Assembly (NCBI RefSeq): GCF_003025595.1
Contig: NZ_PYMI01000002.1
Location: 62,001 to 126,000 of the forward strand
DNA: 64,000 nt
Direction of reading: 5' to 3'
Source: Photobacterium ganghwense
Lineage (GTDB): Bacteria > Pseudomonadota > Gammaproteobacteria > Enterobacterales > Vibrionaceae
Part shown: positions 26,725-35,751 of the stretch, one piece after another
Position numbering within the stretch: position 1 is the first letter of the stretch
Layout of the letters: each line of letters begins with the position of its first letter
Notes under the pieces: generated by a model
Seen by the model: the letters and a program-made list of their open reading frames with translations, nothing else
The model's database searches: none
What the model was told of the DNA's origin: nothing
Position numbers and translations under genes: made by a program

Positions 26725-27491
26725 TCTCGGAATAATCCCTTGCTGTTAAGACTCAACATATGAAATAAGTTGCGCATGATAGAGCAAAAAGGTGCTTACC
26801 GATAGTGATCAACTGAAAATTTTTTGTTAATCAGCGACATAAGTACAAGAACACCTTTTTGACCAAGATCGATGCAACAGCAAACCCCGCAACAAAAGCA
26901 CTCACGCCTGGGCAGTTTGATGGCCGCAGCAGACAGCGCTGTAACAAAATCCCCCTGTTCAAAAGGCTGCGAACCATCCCTCAGGCCTAACAGTGCGGTA
27001 CGAACTGGGCTGGTAGCGACTCACGATATAGTGCAAGCATACCTCTTAGATCCCGTAAATTTTGGAGCCGTTCCTTGCCAGCTCTCCCCCATTGCCTGCA
27101 ATCTACTGTGTCATGCTCACAGATTTGCCGCACAGTGAAACGGCATTCGCAACGAGCCCGAAGAGGGATAAAAAGGATGCGGGTTCGAGTCTCCTGGAGC
27201 CTCGCTTCGCGCACAGTGGCAGCCTTCAGGTTTTCGCCAGCCATGTATTCATTCGCATTCACAGCACAGTTACCGGCTTCCTTACTTGCTGCTTTGCTCA
27301 GCTTTTCCTGGTGCGCTTTCTTTTGGAACGCTGTACTTTGGAAAGCTATTCGTTGGAGTACGCTATCATGGAAACTAATGCCATGGAGAACTGTGCCTTG
27401 GAAAGCTGAGCCTTGGAGAGCAGTACCATTGAGAGTCGTGCCATGGAGAGCCGTTTCTTGGAGAGCTGCCCCCGGTAAAACAGTGCTGTGG
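26725..27491. other. Region between traT and the secreted nuclease, ambiguous coding
   Basis: No confident gene. A short + strand frame (26872-27138) and a - strand frame (26987-27607) are open but lack good ribosome binding sites. The + strand frame of the nuclease is open back to 27075. Positions 27309-27473 are a 15-bp repeat array that keeps several frames open. A lone GGTTCGAGTC near 27181 recalls a tRNA T-arm, but no cloverleaf can be folded around it. Confidence 0.5.
27309..27473. repeat. Eleven degenerate 15-bp tandem repeats
   Basis: Units begin TGG at 27309, 27324, 27339 and so on to 27459 (one TTG), with consensus close to TGGAGAGCCGTGCCT. Read on + they give W-R-A-V-P-like pentapeptides; on - they give pentapeptides like T-A-L-Q-G. 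Because 15 is a multiple of 3, every frame keeps its periodicity. Confidence 0.9.
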
Positions 27492-28652
27492 ATGAGTGTT
27501 TTTGGGGCTGTAATTTGGGCAACGGGCACCACACTGACGGCGGCGCACGCATCAGGGGCCAACGCAACAGAAGCCAACGTAACTGAAACCAACAAAGCAG
27601 GTACCATAGAAAATTCAGTGCGACACGGCGAACAATGGCAGGCAAATGGCCATTCACAGGCAGATGGCTATTCATATGACAGCCCGATTGCCCGTTTTCA
27701 AATACCCCACATCCGGGTTGCCAGCTGGAATTTGCAATGGTTAAGCAGCCTATCCCCCGCTGAACTGCGGAAAAGCTACCCTGATGTTCCCCGTCGCACT
27801 CTCCCGACCCGCCATGCCGCAGATTTTCGTGTCCTGGCAGCCTGGGCTGAAAAACTAAACACCGATGTGCTGGCTTTTCAGGAAGTGGCGGATTCCAAAG
27901 CCCTGGATAAGCTACTGGGCGAGGGGCGTTTCCACTATGTTTTTTCTGATCGTCAGGCAATATCGGGAGCTTCAAACAGGCATCGTCCCTGGCCGCAGTT
28001 TGTCGGTTTTGCCCTGCGCAAAGGATTGGACTTTCAGCGTCACCCAGATTTAACCGCACTGGATCTGCTTGGGCGTCATACACTCCGCTATGGCGTGGAC
28101 ATTTCCCTGATGGAGGGCGGTAAGCCGGTGCTTCGGCTTCTGGCAGTGCATCTGAAAAGTGGTTGTTCATTCAGCCAGAAGAAGACCCCAAATAAACAGG
28201 GTAAGCCACAAAAGAAGGCGAACCGGAAAGCCTGTCACCAACTGTTCCGCCAACAGCAGATCCTTGAACAATGGGCAGAAGAGCGGGCCAGAGAACCGGT
28301 TCCTTTTATCATTCTGGGGGATTTCAACCGCCGCCTGAGTGCAGAAAACGATCGATTCTGGCAGCAACTTAATGATGGTCAGCCTGCTGAATTGGCACTC
28401 AACCGTGCCGGTTATCCGTCCCACAGCCAATGTCCCAGCCGATTTTATGATCGCAACAAAAAGCGCTGGGTTACCCGCACTTTCCCCCATTTTATTGACC
28501 ATATCGTGCTTGATAGACGCGCCGCTTTACTCATGCAGACAGACTCATTTCGCGAAGTCGTACCCGAAGCGCACTGGTTACCTGACTACCAGTTGTCCGA
28601 TCACTGCCCAGTGCAAATCACTATCCGGCTTAATGCATTAAATCATCCCTAA
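27492..28652 (+). CDS. Secreted endonuclease/exonuclease/phosphatase-fold protein
   Basis: The EEP catalytic domain spans about residues 70-380 of a 386-residue product. It has the metal and catalytic motifs IRVASWNLQWL (Asn), LAFQEV (Glu), the LRLLAVHLKSGC segment (His), IILGDFNRR (Asp/Asn) and SDHCPV (Asp-His). Such proteins hydrolyse phosphodiester bonds in nucleic acids or phospholipids; the substrate here is unknown. ATG 27492 gives a signal-like hydrophobic stretch ending TAAHA but lacks basic residues and a ribosome binding site. The frame is open to 27075, and upstream starts (27378 or 27243) would add the repeat-encoded Trp-rich segment. The domain call is firm, the start is not. Confidence 0.85.
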   Translation: MSVFGAVIWATGTTLTAAHASGANATEANVTETNKAGTIENSVRHGEQWQANGHSQADGYSYDSPIARFQIPHIRVASWNLQWLSSLSPAELRKSYPDVPRRTLPTRHAADFRVLAAWAEKLNTDVLAFQEVADSKALDKLLGEGRFHYVFSDRQAISGASNRHRPWPQFVGFALRKGLDFQRHPDLTALDLLGRHTLRYGVDISLMEGGKPVLRLLAVHLKSGCSFSQKKTPNKQGKPQKKANRKACHQLFRQQQILEQWAEERAREPVPFIILGDFNRRLSAENDRFWQQLNDGQPAELALNRAGYPSHSQCPSRFYDRNKKRWVTRTFPHFIDHIVLDRRAALLMQTDSFREVVPEAHWLPDYQLSDHCPVQITIRLNALNHP

Positions 28653-29012
28653 CGCCAACTTTCTGAGCCGGTTTTCACCGATGAAGGCCTCAACTACAGC
28701 GCCCTCGACTACAACCTCTAAAACAACCTCGAGAACCACCTCAAGAACAACAGCTTAAACCGCCGTTTCCTCATCAACAGCATCTCGTGCTGACGCAGCC
28801 TCTCACCCAAAATAAATTAGAGAAATAAACAAAAACAAAGAATAAAAATCAATAAAATTGTCATTAAAAATTAAAACAAACAAATTAATCAAATAAAATC
28901 ATATAGATAATAACATCAAACACAAACCGGAAAACATTTAGGGTTGAAACAAATTTTTAACGTCGTATGATAAAAACAAATTAATTAGAACTCTAAACAT
29001 ATGTGGCGACCA
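28653..29012 (+). other. ectA upstream region
   Basis: About 360 bases without a gene. The first part (28688-28751) carries five degenerate 12-14-bp repeats with a CCTC...ACAA core. From 28815 on it is strongly AT-rich, as expected of a regulated promoter region; a good sigma-70 promoter sits at 28944-28971. No clear SD precedes the ectA start. Confidence 0.6.
28944..28971 (+). promoter_or_regulatory. Putative sigma-70 promoter of the ectABC-ask operon
   Basis: TTGAAA (28944-28949), 16-base spacer, TATGAT (28966-28971). The predicted start point lies about 35 bases before the ectA ATG. Confidence 0.6.
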
Positions 29013-29552
29013 ATGATTACGATGGCACCCTGGGTAATGAACCCGCATACCACAGCGAATAAGCAGGACGCGCTGACTTTTCGTAAACCCAGCAAGGAAG
29101 ACGGGCTTGAGGTACACGAACTCATCGCGTCATGCCCACCGCTGGATACCAATTCCTCTTATTGCAACTTCCTGCAGGCAGAGCACTTTCGTGATACCTG
29201 CGTCGTTGTCGAGAAAAATGAAAACATCGTTGCGTTTACTTCGGCGTATCAACCGCCAAATCGCCGGGACACCTTGTTTATCTGGCAAGTGGCCGTCAGC
29301 CCGAAAGCACGAGGATGCGGTGTCGGCTTCCGAATGCTGGAAGCTTTACTCGACCGTCCGGAAAATGCCGGTATCCGCTATATCGAAACCACCATCACTG
29401 ACGACAACAGGGGCTCGTGGGCGCTGTTTCACAAATTCAATCAGCATCACGGACGTCACGGTGACGTGACGACGTTTCTCGATAAACACGCTCATTTCGA
29501 TGGTCATCATGACAGCGAATACCTGTTCAGGATCGAGCTCAAATCTAGCTAA
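29013..29552 (+). CDS. ectA: L-2,4-diaminobutyrate N-acetyltransferase EctA
   Basis: A 179-residue GNAT enzyme, second step of ectoine synthesis: acetyl-CoA plus diaminobutyrate gives N-gamma-acetyl-diaminobutyrate. Motifs are FRKPSKEDGLEVHELIASCPPLDTNSSYCNFL (family-specific substrate region), IWQVAVSPKARGCGVGFRML (acetyl-CoA loop) and ETTITDDNRGSWALF. ATG 29013 is chosen because known EctA proteins begin MITxAPWV-like; an ATG four codons earlier (29001) is possible. It is the first gene of ectABC-ask; 23 bases precede ectB. Confidence 0.95.
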   Translation: MITMAPWVMNPHTTANKQDALTFRKPSKEDGLEVHELIASCPPLDTNSSYCNFLQAEHFRDTCVVVEKNENIVAFTSAYQPPNRRDTLFIWQVAVSPKARGCGVGFRMLEALLDRPENAGIRYIETTITDDNRGSWALFHKFNQHHGRHGDVTTFLDKHAHFDGHHDSEYLFRIELKSS

Positions 29553-29575
29553 CTCTCAACCCAAAAGGTTAAAGA

Positions 29576-30844
29576 ATGACAATTTTTCAAAGTCATGAGT
29601 CAAACGTACAGTGCTATGCACGCAATTTTCCGGTCATGTTCCAGCATGCCAAGGGCAGCTGGTTATACACAGAACAAGGAAATGCCTACCTTGACTTCCT
29701 GGCGGGCGCCGGAGCTCTTAATTATGGCCACAATAACCCGGTCATGAAGCAGGCGCTGCTTGATTACATCAGCCAGGACGGCCTGACGCACGGACTGGAT
29801 ATGCATTCCACGGCCAAGGCTGAATTCATTGCCCGCTTTAAAGATTTGATCCTCAGTCCGCGGGATCTCGACTACAAGCTGCAGTTCACCGGGCCGACCG
29901 GTACCAATGCGGTTGAAGCCGCCTTAAAGCTGGCACGCAAAGTAACCGGTCGCCAGAACGTCGTAGCCTTTACTAACGGCTTCCACGGGGTATCAGTTGG
30001 TGCACTGGCTGCAACGGGTAACCAGCACCACCGCCAAGGTGCGGCACAGCCATTACAGAACGTGACCCGCCTGCCGTATGAACATTATGCCGATGGCGTT
30101 GATGGCCTGACGCTTTTTGAAGCCATGTTGAACGATCATTCCAGCGGCCTGGACAAACCTGCCGCCGTGATTCTGGAAGTGGTTCAAGGGGAAGGCGGAC
30201 TGAACGCTGCTTCTGATGAATGGCTACAGCGTCTGGAGGCAATGTGTCATCAGCACGATATCTTACTGATTGTCGATGATATTCAGGCGGGCTGTGGGCG
30301 CACCGGTACATTTTTCAGCTTTGAACCAGCCGGAATCAAACCTGATATCGTCACCCTGTCAAAATCCATCAGCGGCTATGGCCTGCCGATGGCCGTCGTT
30401 CTGCTCAAACCCGAGCTGGATAAATGGCAGCCCGGTGAGCACAACGGGACGTTTCGCGGAAACAACCATGCCTTTGTCACCGCCTCGAAAGCCATTGAAA
30501 TTTACTGGCAGGACGATCAGTTTGAACAGCATATCCAGGCCCGTTCGGCACAGCTGACAGACGCTCTCCAGCAGTTAGTGCCTCAATACCCGGCTTATTT
30601 CAGCGAGCTAAAAGGCCGCGGACTGATGACAGGCATCGCCTGTCGGGACGGCGAGATCGCCGGTAAGATCGCACGCGCTTGTTTTGAACAGGGCTTAGTG
30701 ATCGAAACCGCTGGCCCGGACGACGAAGTCATTAAATTCTTCTGTCCCCTAACCATTACCGAACACGATATGGCCAAAGGGATCGCGCTGTTTGAACAAG
30801 CCGTGGCAACAACAGCAGCCAACTTCATTAAAAAAGCCTCATAA
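29576..30844 (+). CDS. ectB: Diaminobutyrate-2-oxoglutarate aminotransferase EctB
   Basis: A 422-residue class III PLP aminotransferase that makes L-2,4-diaminobutyrate from aspartate semialdehyde and glutamate, the first step of ectoine synthesis. Visible elements are [19 protein letters not shown] (phosphate-binding), [27 protein letters not shown] with the cofactor aspartate, and [14 protein letters not shown] with the Schiff-base lysine at about residue 263. Full length. It lies between ectA and ectC with short spacers. Confidence 0.97.
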   Translation: MTIFQSHESNVQCYARNFPVMFQHAKGSWLYTEQGNAYLDFLAGAGALNYGHNNPVMKQALLDYISQDGLTHGLDMHSTAKAEFIARFKDLILSPRDLDYKLQFTGPTGTNAVEAALKLARKVTGRQNVVAFTNGFHGVSVGALAATGNQHHRQGAAQPLQNVTRLPYEHYADGVDGLTLFEAMLNDHSSGLDKPAAVILEVVQGEGGLNAASDEWLQRLEAMCHQHDILLIVDDIQAGCGRTGTFFSFEPAGIKPDIVTLSKSISGYGLPMAVVLLKPELDKWQPGEHNGTFRGNNHAFVTASKAIEIYWQDDQFEQHIQARSAQLTDALQQLVPQYPAYFSELKGRGLMTGIACRDGEIAGKIARACFEQGLVIETAGPDDEVIKFFCPLTITEHDMAKGIALFEQAVATTAANFIKKAS

Positions 30845-30850
30845 GGAAAA

Positions 30851-31243
30851 ATGATGATCGTAAGAACACTGGAAAACTGCCGTCAGACTAAACGCCGCGT
30901 GGTCGCAGAAAACTGGGAAAGCGTCCGTATGCTCCTGAAAGATGACAACATGGGCTTTTCTTTCCACATCACCACGATTTATGCCGATACCGAAACCCAC
31001 ATTCACTACCAGAACCATCTGGAGTCGGTGTTCTGCATGTCCGGGGAAGGCGAAATAGAGGTCGTTGGGGGTAAAACCTACCCAATCAAACCCGGTACGC
31101 TCTATATCCTGGATCAGCACGATGAACATTTTTTACGTGCCTATGGCGGCGATATGACCATGGCTTGCGTGTTTAATCCGCCGTTGACCGGTCAGGAGAC
31201 TCACGACCAAAACGGCGTGTATCCACTAATGGAAGAAACCTGA
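30851..31243 (+). CDS. ectC: L-ectoine synthase EctC
   Basis: A 130-residue cupin enzyme that cyclises N-gamma-acetyl-diaminobutyrate to ectoine. Cupin motifs are [21 protein letters not shown] and [26 protein letters not shown] lies just upstream of tandem ATGs (30851 and 30854). No ectD hydroxylase gene follows, so the pathway appears to stop at ectoine in this locus. Confidence 0.97.
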   Translation: MMIVRTLENCRQTKRRVVAENWESVRMLLKDDNMGFSFHITTIYADTETHIHYQNHLESVFCMSGEGEIEVVGGKTYPIKPGTLYILDQHDEHFLRAYGGDMTMACVFNPPLTGQETHDQNGVYPLMEET

Positions 31244-31309
31244 GATTCCAACGACACAGACACCTTCACTTTGACAGTCACGCTGTGACCGTAACCAAAA
31301 GGATGAACT

Positions 31310-32761
31310 ATGTCTCACACCGTAGAAAAAATCGGTGGCACGTCGATGTCAGCGTTCGATGCTGTGCTCGACAATATTATTTTGCGTCCCTCGCAGCGCT
31401 ACAACCAAGTATTCGTGGTTTCGGCCTATGCCGGGATCACCAATGATCTGCTGGAATGTAAACGCACCGGCAAGCCGGGCATCTACCAGCTGATCGCCAA
31501 ACGTTCACCGGACTGGCGCCAGGCCATGAACGATCTGGAGCAGCGCCTGCTGCTGATCAACGACAACCTGTTTGCCGACCCGGTGAACCGTCTTCGGGCA
31601 GATAAATTTATCCGCGCCCGGGTTCAGGATGCAAAACAGTGCATCACCAACATCCTGGAAATGTGCGAATTCGGCCAGTTCACGCTGCGCCACTATCTGC
31701 CTCAGGTCAGAGAGTTTCTCTCCTCCATCGGTGAGGCGCACAGCGCCTTCAATACCGCCCTGAAGCTGAAAACGCTGGGTATCAATGCGCGCTTTGTTGA
31801 CCTGTCCAGCTGGAACAATCAGTACACCGGTGATCTGGATGACGTCATTCGTCAGGCGTTTGCCAATATCGACCTGAGCCAGGAACTGCCTATCGTCACC
31901 GGATACGCCTATTGTGACGAAGGACTGATGAAAACGTACGACCGCGGTTACAGCGAGATGACCTTCAGCCGCATCGCGGTGCTGACCGGCGCGCGGCAGG
32001 CCATCATCCATAAGGAATATCACCTCAGCAGCGCAGATCCGCGCATCGTGGGGCCAGAGTCGGTTCTGCCTATGGGGGAAACAAACTACGATGTGGCCGA
32101 TCAGCTCGCGAATCTGGGGATGGAAGCGATCCACCCCAATGCCGCTTCCGGACTTCGCCAGAACAATATCGAGTTGAAAATCAAGAACACCTTTGAGCCA
32201 GAGCACACGGGGACGCTGATTTCAAATGCCTTTACTCCCTCGCAGGATCGGGTTGAAATCATTGCCGGGCGGGACAAAGTATTTGCGCTGCATCTGTTTG
32301 ATCAGGCGATGGTAGGTCACGTTGATAATGTCGGTTACGACATCATGCAACTGATTCGTGAGTCGAGCGTCAACCTGATTGGCAAAGAGATGAACGCCAA
32401 CTCAATCACCTACTACCTGACCGGTGGTGCCGATAACCTTAATCAGGTGTTATATAAGGCGGAGAAACGGTATCCGAAGGCCGCCATTACCGGGCGACTG
32501 GTCGCAATGATTTCTGCCATCGGGGCCAACATAAACACCAATGAGGCACTGCGGCGGGGAATGCAAGCGCTGATGCAGGCAGAATGTTTTCCGATTGCCG
32601 CCCACTCATCGGTACGTAACGTCAACGTGCAGTTTGTGGTCGATGACAATGACTACCAGAGTGCCATTTGCACGCTGCATGAGCAGTTCTTCGCCCTGCC
32701 TGCAGAGACGCACACCCAGCCGGACTCCCTGGTTGATTGCCAATCGGCCCACGTTGCCTGA
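31310..32761 (+). CDS. ask: Ectoine-operon aspartate kinase Ask
   Basis: A 483-residue aspartokinase. The kinase domain (about residues 1-300) begins EKIGGTSMS (KxGGTS motif with Ile in place of Phe) and has DRGYSEMTFS and SSADPRI. ACT-type regulatory segments fill the C-terminus (about 320-460). It phosphorylates aspartate, feeding aspartate semialdehyde to EctB. It belongs to the specialised Ask_Ect group found only next to ect genes, thought to escape lysine/threonine feedback. The gene is 66 bases after ectC and is the last of the operon. Confidence 0.94.
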   Translation: MSHTVEKIGGTSMSAFDAVLDNIILRPSQRYNQVFVVSAYAGITNDLLECKRTGKPGIYQLIAKRSPDWRQAMNDLEQRLLLINDNLFADPVNRLRADKFIRARVQDAKQCITNILEMCEFGQFTLRHYLPQVREFLSSIGEAHSAFNTALKLKTLGINARFVDLSSWNNQYTGDLDDVIRQAFANIDLSQELPIVTGYAYCDEGLMKTYDRGYSEMTFSRIAVLTGARQAIIHKEYHLSSADPRIVGPESVLPMGETNYDVADQLANLGMEAIHPNAASGLRQNNIELKIKNTFEPEHTGTLISNAFTPSQDRVEIIAGRDKVFALHLFDQAMVGHVDNVGYDIMQLIRESSVNLIGKEMNANSITYYLTGGADNLNQVLYKAEKRYPKAAITGRLVAMISAIGANINTNEALRRGMQALMQAECFPIAAHSSVRNVNVQFVVDDNDYQSAICTLHEQFFALPAETHTQPDSLVDCQSAHVA

Positions 32762-32985
32762 TACTACTAACGGCATATCAACCAACTAATCAACCAACTG
32801 CCGGGACTTTTGCCCCGGCGGTGTTGTCTCTAAACGGTCAGTCTCTTCCCTGTGCTGAATTGAGGTTTGAGGATTCACCGCTCTGTCAGCCGGCGTTTTT
32901 TCCGCCACAGCGCTTTGTTCAACAGTTCCTTGATCGAAAGCAATTCATAGTGCTGAATTAATAGTCATTGAAAGTGAATTGTATG

Positions 32986-33013
32986 CTGACATCGCTAAAT
33001 AGCCGTATATAAT
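32986..33013 (+). promoter_or_regulatory. Putative sigma-70 promoter for the lysine-riboswitch transcript
   Basis: CTGACA (32986-32991), 16-base spacer, TATAAT (33008-33013), placing the transcript start near 33020, right at the 5' edge of the riboswitch. Confidence 0.65.
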
Positions 33014-33020
33014 AACATTT

Positions 33021-33212
33021 GCTGTGGGCAGACCCGTGTCTGCTCGCAGCAACCCTAAATCAGTAGAGGCGCGCTGCCTATCAGTAACCGAGCAGAGGGT
33101 GATACCGATGAAGCCGGGGAAAGGAGTCAGCGCCGAAGTGACTGAGTCATCAAACTCAGCCGCTGGGGCTGCGTCGAACAGGCGCAGCACTGCCATAGTT
33201 TTTCCTATGGAG
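33021..33212 (+). promoter_or_regulatory. Lysine riboswitch (L-box)
   Basis: The conserved core is recognisable by eye: AGTAGAGGCGCG near 33063, AGTAA near 33083, GAGGGTGATACCGATGAAGC near 33095, GGGGAAAGGAGTC near 33116 and GCCGAAG at 33132-33138. The closing strands are GGCAG near 33027 and CTGCC near 33190. A hairpin (CCATAG / CTATGG, 33192-33210) follows at once. No T-run is seen after it, so control may be translational. The E. coli lysC L-box has the same layout. It precedes the NhaC-family gene at 33310. Confidence 0.93.
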
Positions 33213-33309
33213 CGCTACCTAAGGGGTAACACGTCATGCCTTGGTTGTCGATTTCGTTACATGTCCTTTTGGTAGATCTCCACCTTTAAGTTGTAGGTGA
33301 AATGAGATC

Positions 33310-34902
33310 ATGAACCTTGTTCCTTTTGCGGATTCTGCCTGGTCCGTGCTTCCCCCCTTGCTGGCGGTGTTGCTGGCTGTCGTCACCCGACAGGTACTGC
33401 TGTCACTGGGTGCAGGTATCGTTGCCGGTGCCCTGATGCTGAACCAATTTTCCCTGTCCCAGACCCTGAACTACCTGTATCAGAAAATAGTGGCTATCTT
33501 CTGGAGCGGCGGTGCCCTAAACCACGATAACGTCAACATGCTGATTTTCATGTTGTTGCTCGGTGCACTGATCAGTCTGATGAGTGTGTCCGGTGCCACT
33601 CAGGCCTTTGCCGACTGGGCAGCCGTACGGTGCAAGGATCGCCGTAGTGCCAAGTCCCTGACCGGGCTGATGGTTTTCATCTTCTTCATTGATGATTTCT
33701 TTCACAGCCTGTCTGTTGGCGCTATCTGCCGACCAGTGACCGACCGGTTTCAGATTTCACGCGCCAAGCTGGCCTACCTGCTGGATTCAACCGCCGCACC
33801 AGTGTGCGTCCTGATGCCGATTTCCTCCTGGGGTGCCTACATTATCGCACTGGTCGGCGGTATTCTGGCGGCCCACCAGCTAACGGACCAAAGCCCGATC
33901 GCCGCCTTTGTCGAAATGATGCCGATGAATCTGTACGCGGTCTTTACCCTGCTGATGGTGATTTGTGTTATTGCATTCCAGCTGGATATCGGGCCGATGC
34001 GAAAGCATGAAGCCCGCGCCCAGCAAGGTCAGCTGTGGGATCACAGTAAAGGCCGTCCGCCGGGTCTGGATATGGAAACACCAGAAACCGCTCAGGGCGG
34101 GATGATTGATATGGTGTTGCCGATCCTGACCTTGACCGCTGCAACCGTCTTTTTCATGGTTCAGTCCGGTGCGGATGTGTTGTCCGATAAAGGACAAGCC
34201 TTCAGCCTGATCGGCGCGTTTGAAAATACCAACGTTGGCCTGTCGCTGGTATACGGTGCAATCTGCAGCCTGGTGGTCTCGATGGGTCTGGCATTGCGCC
34301 TGAAACTGTCGGCAAAAATCTGGTTGAAAGCCGCGCCGCAAGGGATCTCAGCCATGATGCCTGCGATCATTATTCTGCTGTTTGCCTGGACAATCGGCAC
34401 CGTAGTACGCGACATGCAAACCGGCGTTTACCTCGCGTCACTGTCACAGGGCAGTCTGCCGGTAGAACTGTTGCCAGCCGTCGTCTTCCTGCTGTCATGT
34501 GTCATGGCGTTTGCCACCGGCACCAGCTGGGGAACATTTGGCATCATGCTGCCGCTGGCCGGTGACATTGCGGCAGCCAGTGACATCACCATGTTACTGC
34601 CGATGCTGTCCGCCGTACTGGCTGGCGCAGTTTTTGGCGATCACAGCTCACCGATTTCCAGCACCAGTATCCTGTCGGCAACGGGTGCCGGTTGTCACCA
34701 TATGGACCACGTGCTCACTCAGCTACCTTATGCCGGTTCAGTCGCGTTCGGTGCACTGCTCGGCTATCTGGTCATGGGCTTTACCCATTCGTCCTGGCTG
34801 GGTGTCGCCGCCAGCAGTGTCTGGTTTGTGGCCTTCTGCCTGTTTGCCCTTCGCCGTCGTCAGAGCGACCCCGAGCTCAGTCTTGCATCGTCTGAAGCTT
34901 AA
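33310..34902 (+). CDS. lysW: Lysine-riboswitch-controlled NhaC-family transporter (LysW type)
   Basis: A 530-residue polytopic membrane protein of the NhaC superfamily (Na+/H+ antiporter-like), with about 12 hydrophobic segments. Family motifs include FIDDFFHSLSVGAICRPVTDRF, STAAPVCVLMPISSWGAY, FATGTSWGTFGIMLPLAGD and FGDHSSPISSTSILSATGAGCHHMDHV. Annotation tools would call it a sodium/proton antiporter, but the lysine riboswitch upstream points to lysine uptake. NhaC-type LysW transporters under L-box control were predicted by comparative genomics in gammaproteobacteria. It is followed by a strong terminator and is monocistronic. Confidence 0.9.
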   Translation: MNLVPFADSAWSVLPPLLAVLLAVVTRQVLLSLGAGIVAGALMLNQFSLSQTLNYLYQKIVAIFWSGGALNHDNVNMLIFMLLLGALISLMSVSGATQAFADWAAVRCKDRRSAKSLTGLMVFIFFIDDFFHSLSVGAICRPVTDRFQISRAKLAYLLDSTAAPVCVLMPISSWGAYIIALVGGILAAHQLTDQSPIAAFVEMMPMNLYAVFTLLMVICVIAFQLDIGPMRKHEARAQQGQLWDHSKGRPPGLDMETPETAQGGMIDMVLPILTLTAATVFFMVQSGADVLSDKGQAFSLIGAFENTNVGLSLVYGAICSLVVSMGLALRLKLSAKIWLKAAPQGISAMMPAIIILLFAWTIGTVVRDMQTGVYLASLSQGSLPVELLPAVVFLLSCVMAFATGTSWGTFGIMLPLAGDIAAASDITMLLPMLSAVLAGAVFGDHSSPISSTSILSATGAGCHHMDHVLTQLPYAGSVAFGALLGYLVMGFTHSSWLGVAASSVWFVAFCLFALRRRQSDPELSLASSEA

Positions 34903-34928
34903 CCGGTAAATCCGCCCTCTTCATGCAA

Positions 34929-34963
34929 AGCCTCCGCACGTTCAAGTGCCGGAGGCTTTTTTC
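34929..34963 (+). terminator. Terminator of the riboswitch-transporter unit
   Basis: GCCTCCGCAC pairs with GTGCCGGAGGC (one bulged C) and is followed by TTTTTT, 26 bases after the stop. Confidence 0.9.
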
Positions 34964-35127
34964 TATTCGCTTTGCTGTCATCGCTTTTTTGCGTGGCTTT
35001 TTTGTGTTGGCATTTTTGTTGTGGCTTTCATGCATCAGCGGTGTCTCTTTTCTTGTCCGGACAAGCCACAGGGCCGCACTATAGTTAAATCTATCACCGT
35101 CACTTCGTGATGAGTTGTTATGACAGC

Positions 35128-35195
35128 TAGGTACCTATTCATAGTCGGTGTCTATGAGCGGTAGGTATCTATTCATAGTAGGTGTCTATGAGCGG
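35128..35195. repeat. Two tandem 34-bp copies
   Basis: 35128-35161 and 35162-35195 differ at only two bases. Both contain GGTGTCTATGAGCGG. The second copy is in frame with the downstream secreted protein, the first is not shown to be. Confidence 0.95.
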
Positions 35196-35220
35196 TAGCA
35201 TCGAAAGACCTATCCCAGCG

Positions 35221-35604
35221 ATGGCAAGATTCAGGGCGCTGCGGGGCGCTATGATTGCGGTCGGGATGAGTGTGTTTTCCGCAGTGTTTCCGGTGCATGC
35301 TGCCCAGAAACTGGATTATGTCAGTGCGGTCACCACACCGGGGACAGGTCGTCTGGTAACCATGGATGATTACTGGCTGCTGGCATTCAGCGATACCTAT
35401 GACATTCGTCTGCCCGAACACGTCAGTAACGGCGAAAATTTGCAAATTCGTATCCGGGAAGATGGTCAGTGGCACACCGAGAATTTTCGGGTGCAGGCGA
35501 TCAGTATCCATCACGACTTATGCCGATTACACAGCCAGCATCCCAGCCGGGATGGCCGCTTTCCGACAGACGCGATTTACGTGCAGCCCTGCCAGCAAGA
35601 ATAA
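35221..35604 (+). CDS. Small secreted protein of unknown function
   Basis: A 127-residue protein with a clear signal peptide (MARFRALRGAMIAVG, hydrophobic core, cleavage after VHAA about residue 29) and a mature part of about 98 residues rich in charged and aromatic residues with two cysteines (DLCRLH, VQPCQQ) that could form a disulfide. ATG 35221 is chosen because it puts the signal peptide at the N-terminus; in-frame GTG 35182 and ATG 35188 lie in the duplicated 34-bp element. I do not recognise a family. Confidence 0.7.
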   Translation: MARFRALRGAMIAVGMSVFSAVFPVHAAQKLDYVSAVTTPGTGRLVTMDDYWLLAFSDTYDIRLPEHVSNGENLQIRIREDGQWHTENFRVQAISIHHDLCRLHSQHPSRDGRFPTDAIYVQPCQQE

Positions 35605-35605
35605 A

Positions 35606-35649
35606 GCCCCTGTCAGCAGACCGCATATCGCGGTAAGCGCAGGGGCATT
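35606..35649 (+). terminator. Possible terminator after the secreted protein
   Basis: GCCCCTG (35606-35612) pairs with CAGGGGC (35640-35646) around an inner ACCGC / GCGGT hairpin. Only a short ATTTC follows, so efficiency is doubtful. Confidence 0.45.
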
Positions 35650-35751
35650 TCAGTGTGAGAATAGCAGCCAGGTTTTGTGGCTACGCTTAAGTGAATAAGC
35701 GTAAGTGGCTAGGCTAAAATCACTTGCACATCAATTGATTACAGAGGCTCG

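Larger units (their letters stand above)
34903..35220 (+). other. Intergenic region with 34-bp duplication
   Basis: No gene. Contains the transporter terminator, a T-rich stretch (34960-35030) and a 34-bp tandem duplication (35128-35195) whose copies each contain an ATGAGCGG start-like triplet. Confidence 0.6.

Noticed and set aside
26872..27138. 88-codon + strand frame
   Set aside because: No SD, no recognisable features, and it overlaps other open frames in a region of unclear coding.
27170..27215. tRNA-like GGTTCGAGTC fragment
   Set aside because: No acceptor stem, anticodon arm or D-arm could be placed around it; the T-stem itself pairs poorly.
26987..27607. - strand frame with pentapeptide-like repeats as a real gene
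   Set aside because: It overlaps the signal region of the nuclease gene, has no SD, and its periodicity is explained by the 15-bp DNA repeat. It is kept only as a finding.
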